From Ignavibacteria bacterium (GTDB lineage Bacteria > Bacteroidota > Ignavibacteria > Tepidaquicellales > OLB5): a stretch of DNA of 34,316 bases. The stretch covers positions 1 to 34,316 of the forward strand of contig JAUQWQ010000105.1 in NCBI GenBank assembly GCA_030835085.1, given 5' to 3'. The notes beneath the pieces are model-generated. The model was not told the DNA's origin. It saw nothing but the letters and a program-made list of their open reading frames with translations, and ran no database searches. This document shows, piece by piece, positions 15,270-23,472 of this stretch (positions within the stretch are counted from its first letter, which is position 1; the number at the start of each line of letters is the position of its first letter). The translations under genes were made by a program, and so were the position numbers.

Positions 15270-16127
15270 ATGAGGATACATCCCGCAAAAATAATAATTT
15301 TGGTTCTTATACTGCTTTTTTGTACTTCTTTAAAAGCGCAGGATACTTCTATTACTATAAGGGTAGATACGGTAAAGATACAGAAGACAAAATTAATTAC
15401 AATTGTAAAAGTAAAGACTGTACCAAAGTTCATACTTCATTTTAACGGCGGATTAAATACAGGTGCAATGGAGCTTACCAGTCACAATGGAGGCTTTAAC
15501 CGCGATGATTTTACTTCCGGAAAGAATTTTGGTGCACGAAACGGATATGGATTCAGCTTAATCGGGAAACTGCCTCTGAACAAAAAAGGAAACCTTTGGC
15601 TTGATTTCATCTCAGGTTTTGACAGGTTCCAGAGTGATATATTTGCCAAGAATACCGAAGAAGGAAAAGTCTCATACAATTCAATAAACGGCGGCATTGG
15701 GCTTGAATACAGTATAACTCCAAGTCACAATATAAAGTATTATTTTGGACTGAACCCTCTGTTAAGCTTTATTTCGGGTAAAGCCGAAATTACAAATCCG
15801 GATAACAACAGGGTTGATATAACAATAAAAAGCAGCATGCGAATCGGATACCAGGTTTTCCTGGGGCTTGAAAGTGCAATTGATAAAAACTTTGGATTTA
15901 ACATCGGGCTAAAGTTCACTCATGCCAATTTACTGCTTAAAAAGAGTGAAACTCCCGAGCAGGATGAAAATTCTAACCCTCCAACATCAATACTGGGACT
16001 TAACGACGATGCATCTTTTGAACCAATTGAATTTGCGGGATGGAAGCAGTTTGCTTACTTCAATTTTCATGTAGGAATAAGTTATTTCTTCGGAGTAAAA
16101 GAAATGAAATATAAGTTACCTGATTAA
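15270..16127 (+). CDS. outer-membrane beta-barrel protein (barrel 4)
   Basis: 285 aa. The signal peptide ends about S-L-K-A-Q. The core is closest to barrels 1 and 3: K-N-F-G-A-R-N-G-Y-G, G-K-L-P-L-N-K-K-G-N, G-F-D-R-F, N-F-G-F-N-I-G-L-K-F-T-H-A-N, A-G-W-K-Q-F, and an F-F-G-V-K-E-M-K-Y-K tail. A longer loop (about 228-250, rich in N, P, E, S) is predicted to face outside. It lies 37 nt after barrel 3 and closes the block. The next gene, lon, is convergent, with a shared terminator between. Confidence 0.75.
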   Translation: MRIHPAKIIILVLILLFCTSLKAQDTSITIRVDTVKIQKTKLITIVKVKTVPKFILHFNGGLNTGAMELTSHNGGFNRDDFTSGKNFGARNGYGFSLIGKLPLNKKGNLWLDFISGFDRFQSDIFAKNTEEGKVSYNSINGGIGLEYSITPSHNIKYYFGLNPLLSFISGKAEITNPDNNRVDITIKSSMRIGYQVFLGLESAIDKNFGFNIGLKFTHANLLLKKSETPEQDENSNPPTSILGLNDDASFEPIEFAGWKQFAYFNFHVGISYFFGVKEMKYKLPD

Positions 16128-16144
16128 CAATAATTATTATTTAT

Positions 16145-16179
16145 AAAAAAGGCGGTCAATTTATTGTCCGCCTTTTTTT
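16145..16179. terminator. bidirectional terminator between barrel 4 and lon
   Basis: GGCGG and CCGCC with an inner CAA/TTG pair (one mismatch) are flanked by six A upstream and seven T downstream. Each strand therefore gives a G/C stem with a U-tract. It fits termination of both convergent transcripts. Confidence 0.9.
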
Positions 16180-16194
16180 ATTCTGAATAGTATT

Positions 16195-18735
16195 CTATTT
16201 TCTTTTAGCAGATTTTTTACTTACAAACTTCTTCTTAAAAATATGAGCTAATGCATCATCAAGTTTTTCCACACTAACAATATCGAGTCCTTTTTTAATT
16301 TTATCAGATATTTCCTTCAGGTCTTTAACATTATCCTTTGGTATCAGGACTTTCTTGATTCCGCTGCGCTGAGCTGCAAGCAGTTTTTCATTTAATCCGC
16401 CAATAGGCAGAATTTCACCTCTTAAAGTGATCTCCCCTGTCATTGCAACATCGCTTCGAGTGGGGTTGCCTGTAAGTGCGGATATCATAGCAACTGTCAT
16501 TGTTATTCCGGCTGATGGTCCGTCTTTCGGTATTCCTCCTTCAGGTATGTGAATATGAATTTCTTTGCCGTTAAAGAAATTACCTGCCAAACCAAATTTC
16601 TTTGAGTTACTTCTGATATAAGTAAAACCTGCTAAAGCAGATTCCTTCATTACATCACCCAATTGACCGGTTAATGTAAGCTTTTCTTTACCGGGCATAA
16701 CAGATACTTCAATATCCAGTATATCGCCGCCCATGGAAGTCCATGCCAGTCCAACAGCTGTGCCAATTTTATCTTCTTTATCAGCCTGTTTTTCTTTAAA
16801 CTTAGGAACACCAAGGTATTTTTCGATCAGTTCAGAAGTAACGGTCATTGGCTTTTTATCTTTTTTAACTGAACCGTTTGATTTGATCTTATTTAATACT
16901 ATTTCCTTGGTAATTTTCCTCATCAGGGAAGCTATTTCGCGCTCTAGATTCCTGACACCTGCTTCGCGGGTATATTCATTAATAATTTTCCTGATCGATG
17001 AATCAGGGATTATTACCTCTTCGGCTGTAAGACCGTGTTCAGTAAGCAGTTTTGCTACAATGTGTCGTTTAGCAATTTCAAGCTTTTCATGCTCAAGGTA
17101 TCCCGGCATCTGTATGATTTCCATCCTGTCCTGCAACGGAAGCGGTATCTGGTACTGCACATTTGCAGTAGTAATAAAGAGCACTCTGGATAAATCGTAG
17201 TCAACATCCAGGTAATGGTCATTAAATGTGTTGTTCTGTTCAGGGTCAAGAGCTTCCAAAAGGGCGCTTGCGGGATCCCCGCGGAAATCCATGCCCATTT
17301 TATCTATCTCATCCATGAGTATCACCGGGTTATTAGTACCTGCTTTACGCATTGATTGAATTATCTTTCCCGGCATTGAACCAATATAAGTTCTGCGGTG
17401 ACCGCGGATTTCCGCTTCATCTCTTACACCGCCAAGTGATATCCTCACAAATTTTCTGTCAAGTGCTTTTGCAATTGATTTCCCCAGTGATGTTTTACCA
17501 ACTCCGGGCGGCCCTACAAGGCATAATATCTGAGCCCTTGCTTTAACCTCAGCGCGGTTCTTTTTTCCTTTATTTATTGTTTCAAGATTATTAAGTATCG
17601 CAATATGCTCAAGAATTCTTTCTTTGGGTTTTTCCAGACCAAAATGATCTTCATCCAGGATTTCCTTGGCATGCTCTATATTCAGATTATCCTTTGTGTA
17701 AGTTTTCCAGGGTACACTTACCATCCAGTCGAGGAAATTACGTGATACCGTTGCTTCAGGAGACATCGGCGGAATTTTTTTCAGCTTCTGGAATTCCTCA
17801 AGAGCTTTTTCCTTAACATCCTTGGGCATTTTAGATTGCTGAATTGCATCTTTGAGCTTCATGAAATCAGGATCAGTTTCATCCTCGTCATTCATCTCTT
17901 CCTGCAGTATCCTTATCTGCTCCTGCACAATGAACCTTCTCTGGTTCTTCTGCATGCTCTGGTTTATTTTGGTCTCAATATCCTTTTCAACCTTAAATAT
18001 CTCAATTTCAGAGCTAAGAATATCGATCAATTCATAATACTGTTCTTTCAGTGTTGATATTTCCAGCAGCTTTTGTTTACGCTGAATTGAAACCAGAATT
18101 GTGGAAGCTATATAATATAATTTCCTGTCAGGTTCTTTAATGTTCTCATATGCCATTAATGATTCCTGTGCAACACCCCTGTGGTTAGTTACGTAATCAT
18201 TGAATAATTTTGTTGCCTGCCTTATGAGAGCATTAAGCTCGGTTGATTCTTCGATCGGAGGGAATATATATTCAATATCCGCTTCTATAAAATTATTCTT
18301 CTGAAATTTAATAACCTTTGCCTGCGCAATGCCATCAACAAGCACTTTTATAAGATTGTTTGGCAGTTTTATCACCTGTAGGATCTTCGCAACAGTACCA
18401 TACTCATAAAGATTATTTGTTTCCGCTTCTTCGGCTTTATGATCCTTCTGTGTAAGAAGCATGACATACTTATCCTTATCAAGCGCGAAATTTATTGCGC
18501 TTATGGTGGATTCCCTGCCTGCTAAAATGGGATACATCATGTACGGAAATATGACAATATCTCTTAAAGGTACAATTGGCAAAAACTTAGGCAGGTCGTT
18601 TTTGCTGTCAATTTTGGTTTCCTCTGTTTGTTTGAATTCGGCTAATGAACCTGTTTCAGTATCAATAGTTACCGGTTTGATTTCTTTTGAATCAGGGGTG
18701 GTTTCTAAATCTTCGTTATCTTTAAATTCACTCAT
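16195..18735 (-). CDS. lon: ATP-dependent Lon protease
   Basis: 846 aa. An acidic, disordered-looking extension (1-48) precedes the LonN substrate-binding domain (about 50-250: L-P-I-V-P-L-R-D-I-V-I-F-P). Next come a coiled linker (250-300) and the AAA+ module with Walker A G-P-P-G-V-G-K-T (408-415) and Walker B V-I-L-M-D-E-I-D (471-478). The protease domain (about 650-830) has S741 in P-K-D-G-P-S-A-G and K784 in N-E-K-L-L-A-A as catalytic dyad. It degrades damaged and regulatory proteins in the cytoplasm. A lysine-rich tail ends the protein. The promoter candidate abuts the start codon, so the message may be leaderless. The gene is divergent from the Fe-S oxidoreductase gene. Confidence 0.98.
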   Translation of the reverse strand: MSEFKDNEDLETTPDSKEIKPVTIDTETGSLAEFKQTEETKIDSKNDLPKFLPIVPLRDIVIFPYMMYPILAGRESTISAINFALDKDKYVMLLTQKDHKAEEAETNNLYEYGTVAKILQVIKLPNNLIKVLVDGIAQAKVIKFQKNNFIEADIEYIFPPIEESTELNALIRQATKLFNDYVTNHRGVAQESLMAYENIKEPDRKLYYIASTILVSIQRKQKLLEISTLKEQYYELIDILSSEIEIFKVEKDIETKINQSMQKNQRRFIVQEQIRILQEEMNDEDETDPDFMKLKDAIQQSKMPKDVKEKALEEFQKLKKIPPMSPEATVSRNFLDWMVSVPWKTYTKDNLNIEHAKEILDEDHFGLEKPKERILEHIAILNNLETINKGKKNRAEVKARAQILCLVGPPGVGKTSLGKSIAKALDRKFVRISLGGVRDEAEIRGHRRTYIGSMPGKIIQSMRKAGTNNPVILMDEIDKMGMDFRGDPASALLEALDPEQNNTFNDHYLDVDYDLSRVLFITTANVQYQIPLPLQDRMEIIQMPGYLEHEKLEIAKRHIVAKLLTEHGLTAEEVIIPDSSIRKIINEYTREAGVRNLEREIASLMRKITKEIVLNKIKSNGSVKKDKKPMTVTSELIEKYLGVPKFKEKQADKEDKIGTAVGLAWTSMGGDILDIEVSVMPGKEKLTLTGQLGDVMKESALAGFTYIRSNSKKFGLAGNFFNGKEIHIHIPEGGIPKDGPSAGITMTVAMISALTGNPTRSDVAMTGEITLRGEILPIGGLNEKLLAAQRSGIKKVLIPKDNVKDLKEISDKIKKGLDIVSVEKLDDALAHIFKKKFVSKKSAKRK

Positions 18736-18742
18736 AATAATA

Positions 18743-18773
18743 CAAAAATACTCTTTATTTTGGGCACATTCAA
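18743..18773 (-). promoter_or_regulatory. Bacteroidota-type promoter for lon
   Basis: On the minus strand TTG (18773-18771), 20 nt, then TATTTTTG (18750-18743). The last base of the -7 element is 7 nt from the first base of the ATG. Transcription would begin 0-4 nt before the start codon, and no Shine-Dalgarno sequence is present. Confidence 0.55.
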
Positions 18774-18877
18774 TTCAATCATTTTTCAGGAATAATGGTT
18801 TCACGGCTTTTCTTTTAATTTCAATAATAAATTACCTATTCCCTTTATATTTTCCTCATTTTTCAATAATTTTGCAC

Positions 18878-20875
18878 ATGCATATACAAAACATTGTATT
18901 TATAGTACTCTTTCTGGCTGCACTATCTCTATTTACTTATAATTTATTACGAATACGCACTTACCTTATGCTTGGCAGAAGCGATAACCGTTTCAGCAAT
19001 GCCGGCAAACGTATTATGAAAGTTTTGGGGATCGGTATTGGACAGGCTAAGATCTTCCGGGATCCTGTTGCAGGGCTTATGCATGCGATGATTTTCTGGG
19101 GATTTTTAGTACTTGTCACAGCTGTTTTGGAAGCATTCATACAGGGTTTTTATTCAGGTTTTTCACTGGGAATGCTCGGTTCTGTTTCTCAGGTATTCTT
19201 TGCTTCGCAGGATCTGTTTGGATTACTTGTTATACTTTCAGTTATATATGCTCTGTTTCGCCGATATATCTTGAAACCAAAACGACTGACCGGTGATGGA
19301 AGCACGAATGCTGATGCAACATTCATATTATGTATGATAATGGGTGTTATGCTCACTATGTACGGAGTGAATGCGACTAAATCACTCATTCATCCGGAAT
19401 ACGCATCATACTATAAAGCTCATTTTATTGCTTCACACCTGGTATTCTTATTTAAAGGAAACGAACTTACATTCTATAATATATTCTGGTGGGCGCATAT
19501 TGTAATAATACTTACATTTATGAATTACCTGCCTTACTCAAAACATTTTCATATTGTAACATCACTTCCTAATGTTTATCTTTCAAAGATAGGTCCGCAG
19601 ACACTTGATACCGAAGAAATTGATTTTGAAAAGGAAGATGTATTCCTTGGAGCAGGTGATATTGAACAGCTTACATGGAAGGAAATGTTTGATGGCTACG
19701 CCTGCACTGAGTGCGGCAGGTGTACTTCGGTGTGCCCGGCAAACTTAACCGGCAAACCGCTTTCGCCGCGTAAAATAATAATGGATATCAGGGAACGTAC
19801 TTCTGAAAAGGCTCCCCTGCTTGTTGCAGGAGGTGAAATTCCCGCTGAAATTGAAAGTAAAAAACTGATTTCGGAACATTACATCACAGATGCAGAGCTC
19901 TGGGCATGTACTAGCTGTATGGCTTGTGTTCAGGAGTGTCCCGTAAATATTGAACATGTGAACCCCATTGTTGATATGAGGCGTTTCCTGGTGCAGAGTG
20001 AATCACGCTTCCCCGAAGAGCTGATGACAGTTTTCGGTAACATGGAAAATAACGGCGCACCGTGGGCATATCCGCAGTCTGATAGACTCAAATGGACTGA
20101 AGGTTTGGATATCACTGTTCCGGTTGCAGCAGAGAAGAATGATTTTGATGTATTATATTGGGTTGGATGCGCAGGTTCATTTGACGCAAGATACCAGAAT
20201 GTAACACGTTCAGTGGCAACATTGCTTGATAAGGCTAAGGTAAATTATGCCGTGCTTGGCACCGAGGAAAAATGTAATGGTGACTCAGCCCGCCGCCTTG
20301 GTAATGAGTTTTTAGCGCAGATGATGATAAAGGAAAATGTTGAAACGATGAAGAAGTATAATTTCAAAAAGATACTTGTCAGCTGCCCCCATTGCCTGCA
20401 GACAATAGGCAATGAATATAAAGAATTTGGCGGCGATTACGAAGTTGTACATCACAGTGAGTTCATAAACGGACTTGTGGCTGAAAAGAAGATCGAAATT
20501 GATGATTCTAAGAAAACTGATCAGAAAATTACATACCATGATTCGTGCTACCTTGGCAGGTATAATGATATTTATGAAGAACCCCGTGAGCTTATCAAAA
20601 AAACCAATAAGGGTGAACTTGCCGAAATGAAACGCAGCAAGGACCGCGGCTTATGCTGCGGCGCAGGCGGCGGAAGAATGTGGATGGAAGAGAAGATCGG
20701 CAAAAAGGTGAATATCGAAAGGACTGAAGATGCACTGGAAACAAACCCTGATGTTATTTCAACAGCTTGTCCGTTTTGCATGACAATGCTAACAGATGGC
20801 GTTAAAGAAAAAGGAAAATCAGAAGAAGTAAAGGTTAAGGATTTTGCAGAATTAGTTTTGGAATCAAGTAAATAA
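18878..20875 (+). CDS. membrane-bound heme/Fe-S oxidoreductase (NarI-like + dicluster ferredoxin + two CCG domains)
   Basis: 665 aa from ATG 18878. The frame stays open further upstream, but only as antisense to lon. The N-terminal part (1-225) has about five membrane helices with histidines (for example H69, H188, H207) resembling the b-heme NarI/HdrE domain. The central part has two 4Fe-4S motifs: C276-x2-C279-x2-C282-x3-C286 and C344-x2-C347-x2-C350-x3-C354. The C-terminal part has two cysteine-rich CCG-type domains (around C431/C466/C503/C506 and C557/C593-C594/C631/C634), as in HdrD and GlpC. The fusion resembles proteins that pass electrons between electron-transfer flavoprotein or acyl-CoA oxidation and menaquinone. 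The donor here is inferred; no etf genes are in the window. It is followed 36 nt later by metK. Confidence 0.88.
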   Translation: MHIQNIVFIVLFLAALSLFTYNLLRIRTYLMLGRSDNRFSNAGKRIMKVLGIGIGQAKIFRDPVAGLMHAMIFWGFLVLVTAVLEAFIQGFYSGFSLGMLGSVSQVFFASQDLFGLLVILSVIYALFRRYILKPKRLTGDGSTNADATFILCMIMGVMLTMYGVNATKSLIHPEYASYYKAHFIASHLVFLFKGNELTFYNIFWWAHIVIILTFMNYLPYSKHFHIVTSLPNVYLSKIGPQTLDTEEIDFEKEDVFLGAGDIEQLTWKEMFDGYACTECGRCTSVCPANLTGKPLSPRKIIMDIRERTSEKAPLLVAGGEIPAEIESKKLISEHYITDAELWACTSCMACVQECPVNIEHVNPIVDMRRFLVQSESRFPEELMTVFGNMENNGAPWAYPQSDRLKWTEGLDITVPVAAEKNDFDVLYWVGCAGSFDARYQNVTRSVATLLDKAKVNYAVLGTEEKCNGDSARRLGNEFLAQMMIKENVETMKKYNFKKILVSCPHCLQTIGNEYKEFGGDYEVVHHSEFINGLVAEKKIEIDDSKKTDQKITYHDSCYLGRYNDIYEEPRELIKKTNKGELAEMKRSKDRGLCCGAGGGRMWMEEKIGKKVNIERTEDALETNPDVISTACPFCMTMLTDGVKEKGKSEEVKVKDFAELVLESSK

Positions 20876-20911
20876 AAATATTTTAACTAATAATATATTC
20901 AGGAGATAAAA

Positions 20912-22054
20912 ATGTCTTATTTTTTCACATCGGAATCAGTCAGCGAAGGACATCCGGATAAAGTATGCGACCAGATATCAGACGCAATATTGGATGATAT
21001 ACTTGCACACGATAAATATGCACGCGTTGCGTGCGAGACTTTCTGCGCTACAGGACTTGTGCTTGTTGGCGGCGAAATAACAACTACACATTATGTTGAT
21101 ATTCAGAAAGTTGTAAGAAACGTTGTAAAAGATATTGGTTACACAAAGGGAGATTACAGGTTTGATTTCCATTCAATTAATGTAATGTCTGCTATTAACA
21201 AACAGTCACCCGATATCGCAATGGGTGTTGATACAGGCGGCGCGGGTGACCAGGGTATGATGTTCGGTTACGCTTCCAATGAGACTCCCGAATACATGCC
21301 TATGGCATTAGTTTACGCTCACAAGCTTGTTAAAAGACTTGCTGATATAAGAAAGCGCAATCTGAAACTTATGCCCTATTTAAGACCTGATTCAAAATCA
21401 CAGGTAACGATCGAATACAGCGATGACCACAAACCTTTAAGGGTTGATACTGTGGTTATTTCAACCCAGCATGACCCGGGCGTATCACAGGCAAAGATAA
21501 AAGCTGATGTCTTGAAGAATGTTATAAAGAAAGTAATTCCCGCAAGACTGCTTGATAAAAAAACAGTAATTCACGTTAACCCTACAGGTAAGTTTGAAAT
21601 TGGCGGACCCCATGGTGATACAGGCTTAACAGGCAGAAAAATTATTGTTGATACTTATGGCGGAAAAGCTCCCCACGGCGGCGGCGCATTTTCAGGCAAG
21701 GATCCAAGCAAGGTTGACAGAAGCGCTGCTTACGCAGCAAGGCATCTTGCAAAGAACATCGTTGCTGCAAAGGTTGCCAAAGAATGTATGATACAGCTTT
21801 CTTATGCAATTGGTGTTGCGCAGCCGGTTTCTATATATGTAGATACTAATGGCACAGGCAGAGTTGCCGATAACAAGATTGCCGCATTCATAAAGAAGAA
21901 TGTTAATCTTACACCAAAGGGTATTATGGAAAGATTAAAACTTCGCAGACCAATCTACAGGAAAACCGCTGCATACGGACACTTTGGAAGAAATGAAAAA
22001 GAATTCACATGGGAAAAACTTGACCTTGTAAGTCTTTTCAAAAAAATAAAATAA
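20912..22054 (+). CDS. metK: S-adenosylmethionine synthetase
   Basis: 380 aa, a normal length. It makes S-adenosylmethionine from methionine and ATP. Seen: E-G-H-P-D-K (12-17) in the ATP site, G-A-G-D-Q-G (110-115), [11 protein letters not shown] (264-274) and the glycine-rich G-G-G-A-F-S-G-K-D loop (256-264). The start has AGGAG (20901-20905) 6 nt upstream. There is no room for a SAM riboswitch in the 36-nt gap after the Fe-S oxidoreductase gene, so the two may be co-transcribed. The product's by-product methylthioadenosine feeds the route served by mtnA elsewhere in the window. Confidence 0.98.
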   Translation: MSYFFTSESVSEGHPDKVCDQISDAILDDILAHDKYARVACETFCATGLVLVGGEITTTHYVDIQKVVRNVVKDIGYTKGDYRFDFHSINVMSAINKQSPDIAMGVDTGGAGDQGMMFGYASNETPEYMPMALVYAHKLVKRLADIRKRNLKLMPYLRPDSKSQVTIEYSDDHKPLRVDTVVISTQHDPGVSQAKIKADVLKNVIKKVIPARLLDKKTVIHVNPTGKFEIGGPHGDTGLTGRKIIVDTYGGKAPHGGGAFSGKDPSKVDRSAAYAARHLAKNIVAAKVAKECMIQLSYAIGVAQPVSIYVDTNGTGRVADNKIAAFIKKNVNLTPKGIMERLKLRRPIYRKTAAYGHFGRNEKEFTWEKLDLVSLFKKIK

Positions 22055-22074
22055 CTGCAGCGGAGAAAAACTAA

Positions 22075-22839
22075 ATGAAGGATTTTCTATTCGGATTTAC
22101 ATACCCGTTCAGAAGTCTGAAATTCTTTTTCTCGCATTCAGTTTTAATTAAATATTCCATCGCTCCCATGATAATCAATTTATTGATCTATGGGAGCGTT
22201 TTTATTTTATCATACAGCTGGTTTACCGGATCGATTGAGAGCTGGCTTGGCATTGAAGGTACAGAAGCCGGTTTCTGGCTGAAATTCCTGCATACTGCCC
22301 TGCTTATTCTAGGTTTCATCCTGCTGCTGTTTTTCTGTTATCTATTATTTACTATACTTGGTAATGTAATTACAGCGCCTTTTAATGAAGAGATATCTCA
22401 AAGGGTTGAAGAGATCGTAACAGGTACCAAAGAGGCTCACAAAATGGGCTTTTGGGAAGATGCATATATCAGTATTAAGGGTGAAGTTCAGAAGCTTGCG
22501 TTTTATCTGATAATACTGCTTTTGATATTCTCATTAAACCTGATACCTGTTGCCGGCTCTGTAATAGCCACTGTTCTTGGTGTTGTCTTTTCAAGTTTCT
22601 ACAATGCCCTGGATTTCCTGGACTACCCTATGACCAGAAAGAAAATGCGGTTCCTTGATAAAATAAAAGTCACAAGAAAAGGAAAACTTGTGACTTATGG
22701 ATTCGGATTTACTGCCTTTTTGCTTCTGTTCCTGCCTGTAATAAATATATTTATGAAACCTATACTTGTTGTTGCCGGTACAAGCTTGTATTACGAAAAA
22801 GATTTCCACAATAATGCCGGATATATTACAGGTGGTTAA
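22075..22839 (+). CDS. EI24/CysZ-like integral membrane protein
   Basis: 254 aa with about four hydrophobic segments (27-48, 72-98, 143-175, 207-238). It has the family features G-N-V-I-T-A-P-F-N-E (96-105) and L-D-Y-P-M-T-R-K-K (182-190), which mark the EI24 domain (PF07264). CysZ members carry sulfate into the cell for cysteine synthesis, but many EI24 proteins have unknown roles, so transport of sulfate is only a possibility. It starts 20 nt after metK with a GGAGA-type binding site, so it is likely in the same transcript. Its stop is 1 nt from the stop of the convergent lipoprotein gene. Confidence 0.8.
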   Translation: MKDFLFGFTYPFRSLKFFFSHSVLIKYSIAPMIINLLIYGSVFILSYSWFTGSIESWLGIEGTEAGFWLKFLHTALLILGFILLLFFCYLLFTILGNVITAPFNEEISQRVEEIVTGTKEAHKMGFWEDAYISIKGEVQKLAFYLIILLLIFSLNLIPVAGSVIATVLGVVFSSFYNALDFLDYPMTRKKMRFLDKIKVTRKGKLVTYGFGFTAFLLLFLPVINIFMKPILVVAGTSLYYEKDFHNNAGYITGG

Positions 22840-22840
22840 G

Positions 22841-23290
22841 CTATTTTGATTCCGTTATTCTGGTGCCTATCATAGTTGCAGAAACGGAGCCAATCAAGTT
22901 ACCTAAATACAGGTCGTGATAGTCACAGGTCAGTACCAGCTTTCCATCTGAAAAATACCCAAACTGCTCCCCTACATCGTAACTTTTTCCTGCCTTACTT
23001 CTGCCCGTCTGGCTTGCTATATAAAGCGTATCACCTCTTGCCACTCCATATATACCGAAGAGTGTTTTATTAATATTATCAATAACAACTGAACTATCTC
23101 CCTTTGCCTGTATAGTCAATTCATATTCAAGCGAGCCGCTTCCTATCTCAGGCTTACTGCTTGCCCAAACGTCCTTTACCATATACGAACCTATAAACTT
23201 CGCATTGGGTCTTTCTGTTTCTTTCTTTCCGCAGCCGGATAAACTAAAGCCAATTACCAGAAGAAGTGTTGCCAAATAGATTTTTTTCAT
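22841..23290 (-). CDS. small predicted lipoprotein
   Basis: 149 aa. The lipoprotein signal ends S-L-S-G-C (C20), followed by G-K-K-E-T. The rest is a beta-rich domain of about 115 residues with G-S-Y-M-V-K-D near its start and regular strand spacing, resembling small lipocalin/META-like Bacteroidota lipoproteins; the family was not identified. It is convergent with the EI24-like gene with a single base between the two stop codons and no terminator between them. It has its own promoter candidate. Confidence 0.75.
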   Translation of the reverse strand: MKKIYLATLLLVIGFSLSGCGKKETERPNAKFIGSYMVKDVWASSKPEIGSGSLEYELTIQAKGDSSVVIDNINKTLFGIYGVARGDTLYIASQTGRSKAGKSYDVGEQFGYFSDGKLVLTCDYHDLYLGNLIGSVSATMIGTRITESK

Positions 23291-23322
23291 TATTTAATAT
23301 TTAATTGTTTTAAAAAACTTAA

Positions 23323-23354
23323 CAAATATAGGTCTGCAACAGGGTTAATCTCAA
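23323..23354 (-). promoter_or_regulatory. Bacteroidota-type promoter for the small lipoprotein
   Basis: On the minus strand TTG (23354-23352), 21 nt, then TATATTTG (23330-23323). It lies 32 nt upstream of the ATG. The rest of the gap to 23472 shows nothing else clear. Confidence 0.5.
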
Positions 23355-23472
23355 AGAATATTTATCTGCAAAGATTATAAAGGAATTCAAAACTCTCTTC
23401 AATTTACGGCATTTATATCAATTTTTTAACTATATTTACCATAATTATATTCCAAAAAGATTATAATATTCT

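Noticed and set aside
18867-18874. TAATTTTG as promoter of the Fe-S oxidoreductase gene
   Set aside because: No TTG 20 nt upstream, and the start codon lies only 4 nt past it, so transcription would begin inside the gene.
18461-18877. upstream extension of the Fe-S oxidoreductase frame
   Set aside because: It lies antisense to the lon N-terminus and the divergent promoter region; ATG 18878 gives a normal membrane-segment start.
20876-20911. SAM riboswitch before metK
   Set aside because: The gap is only 36 nt and holds just a Shine-Dalgarno sequence.
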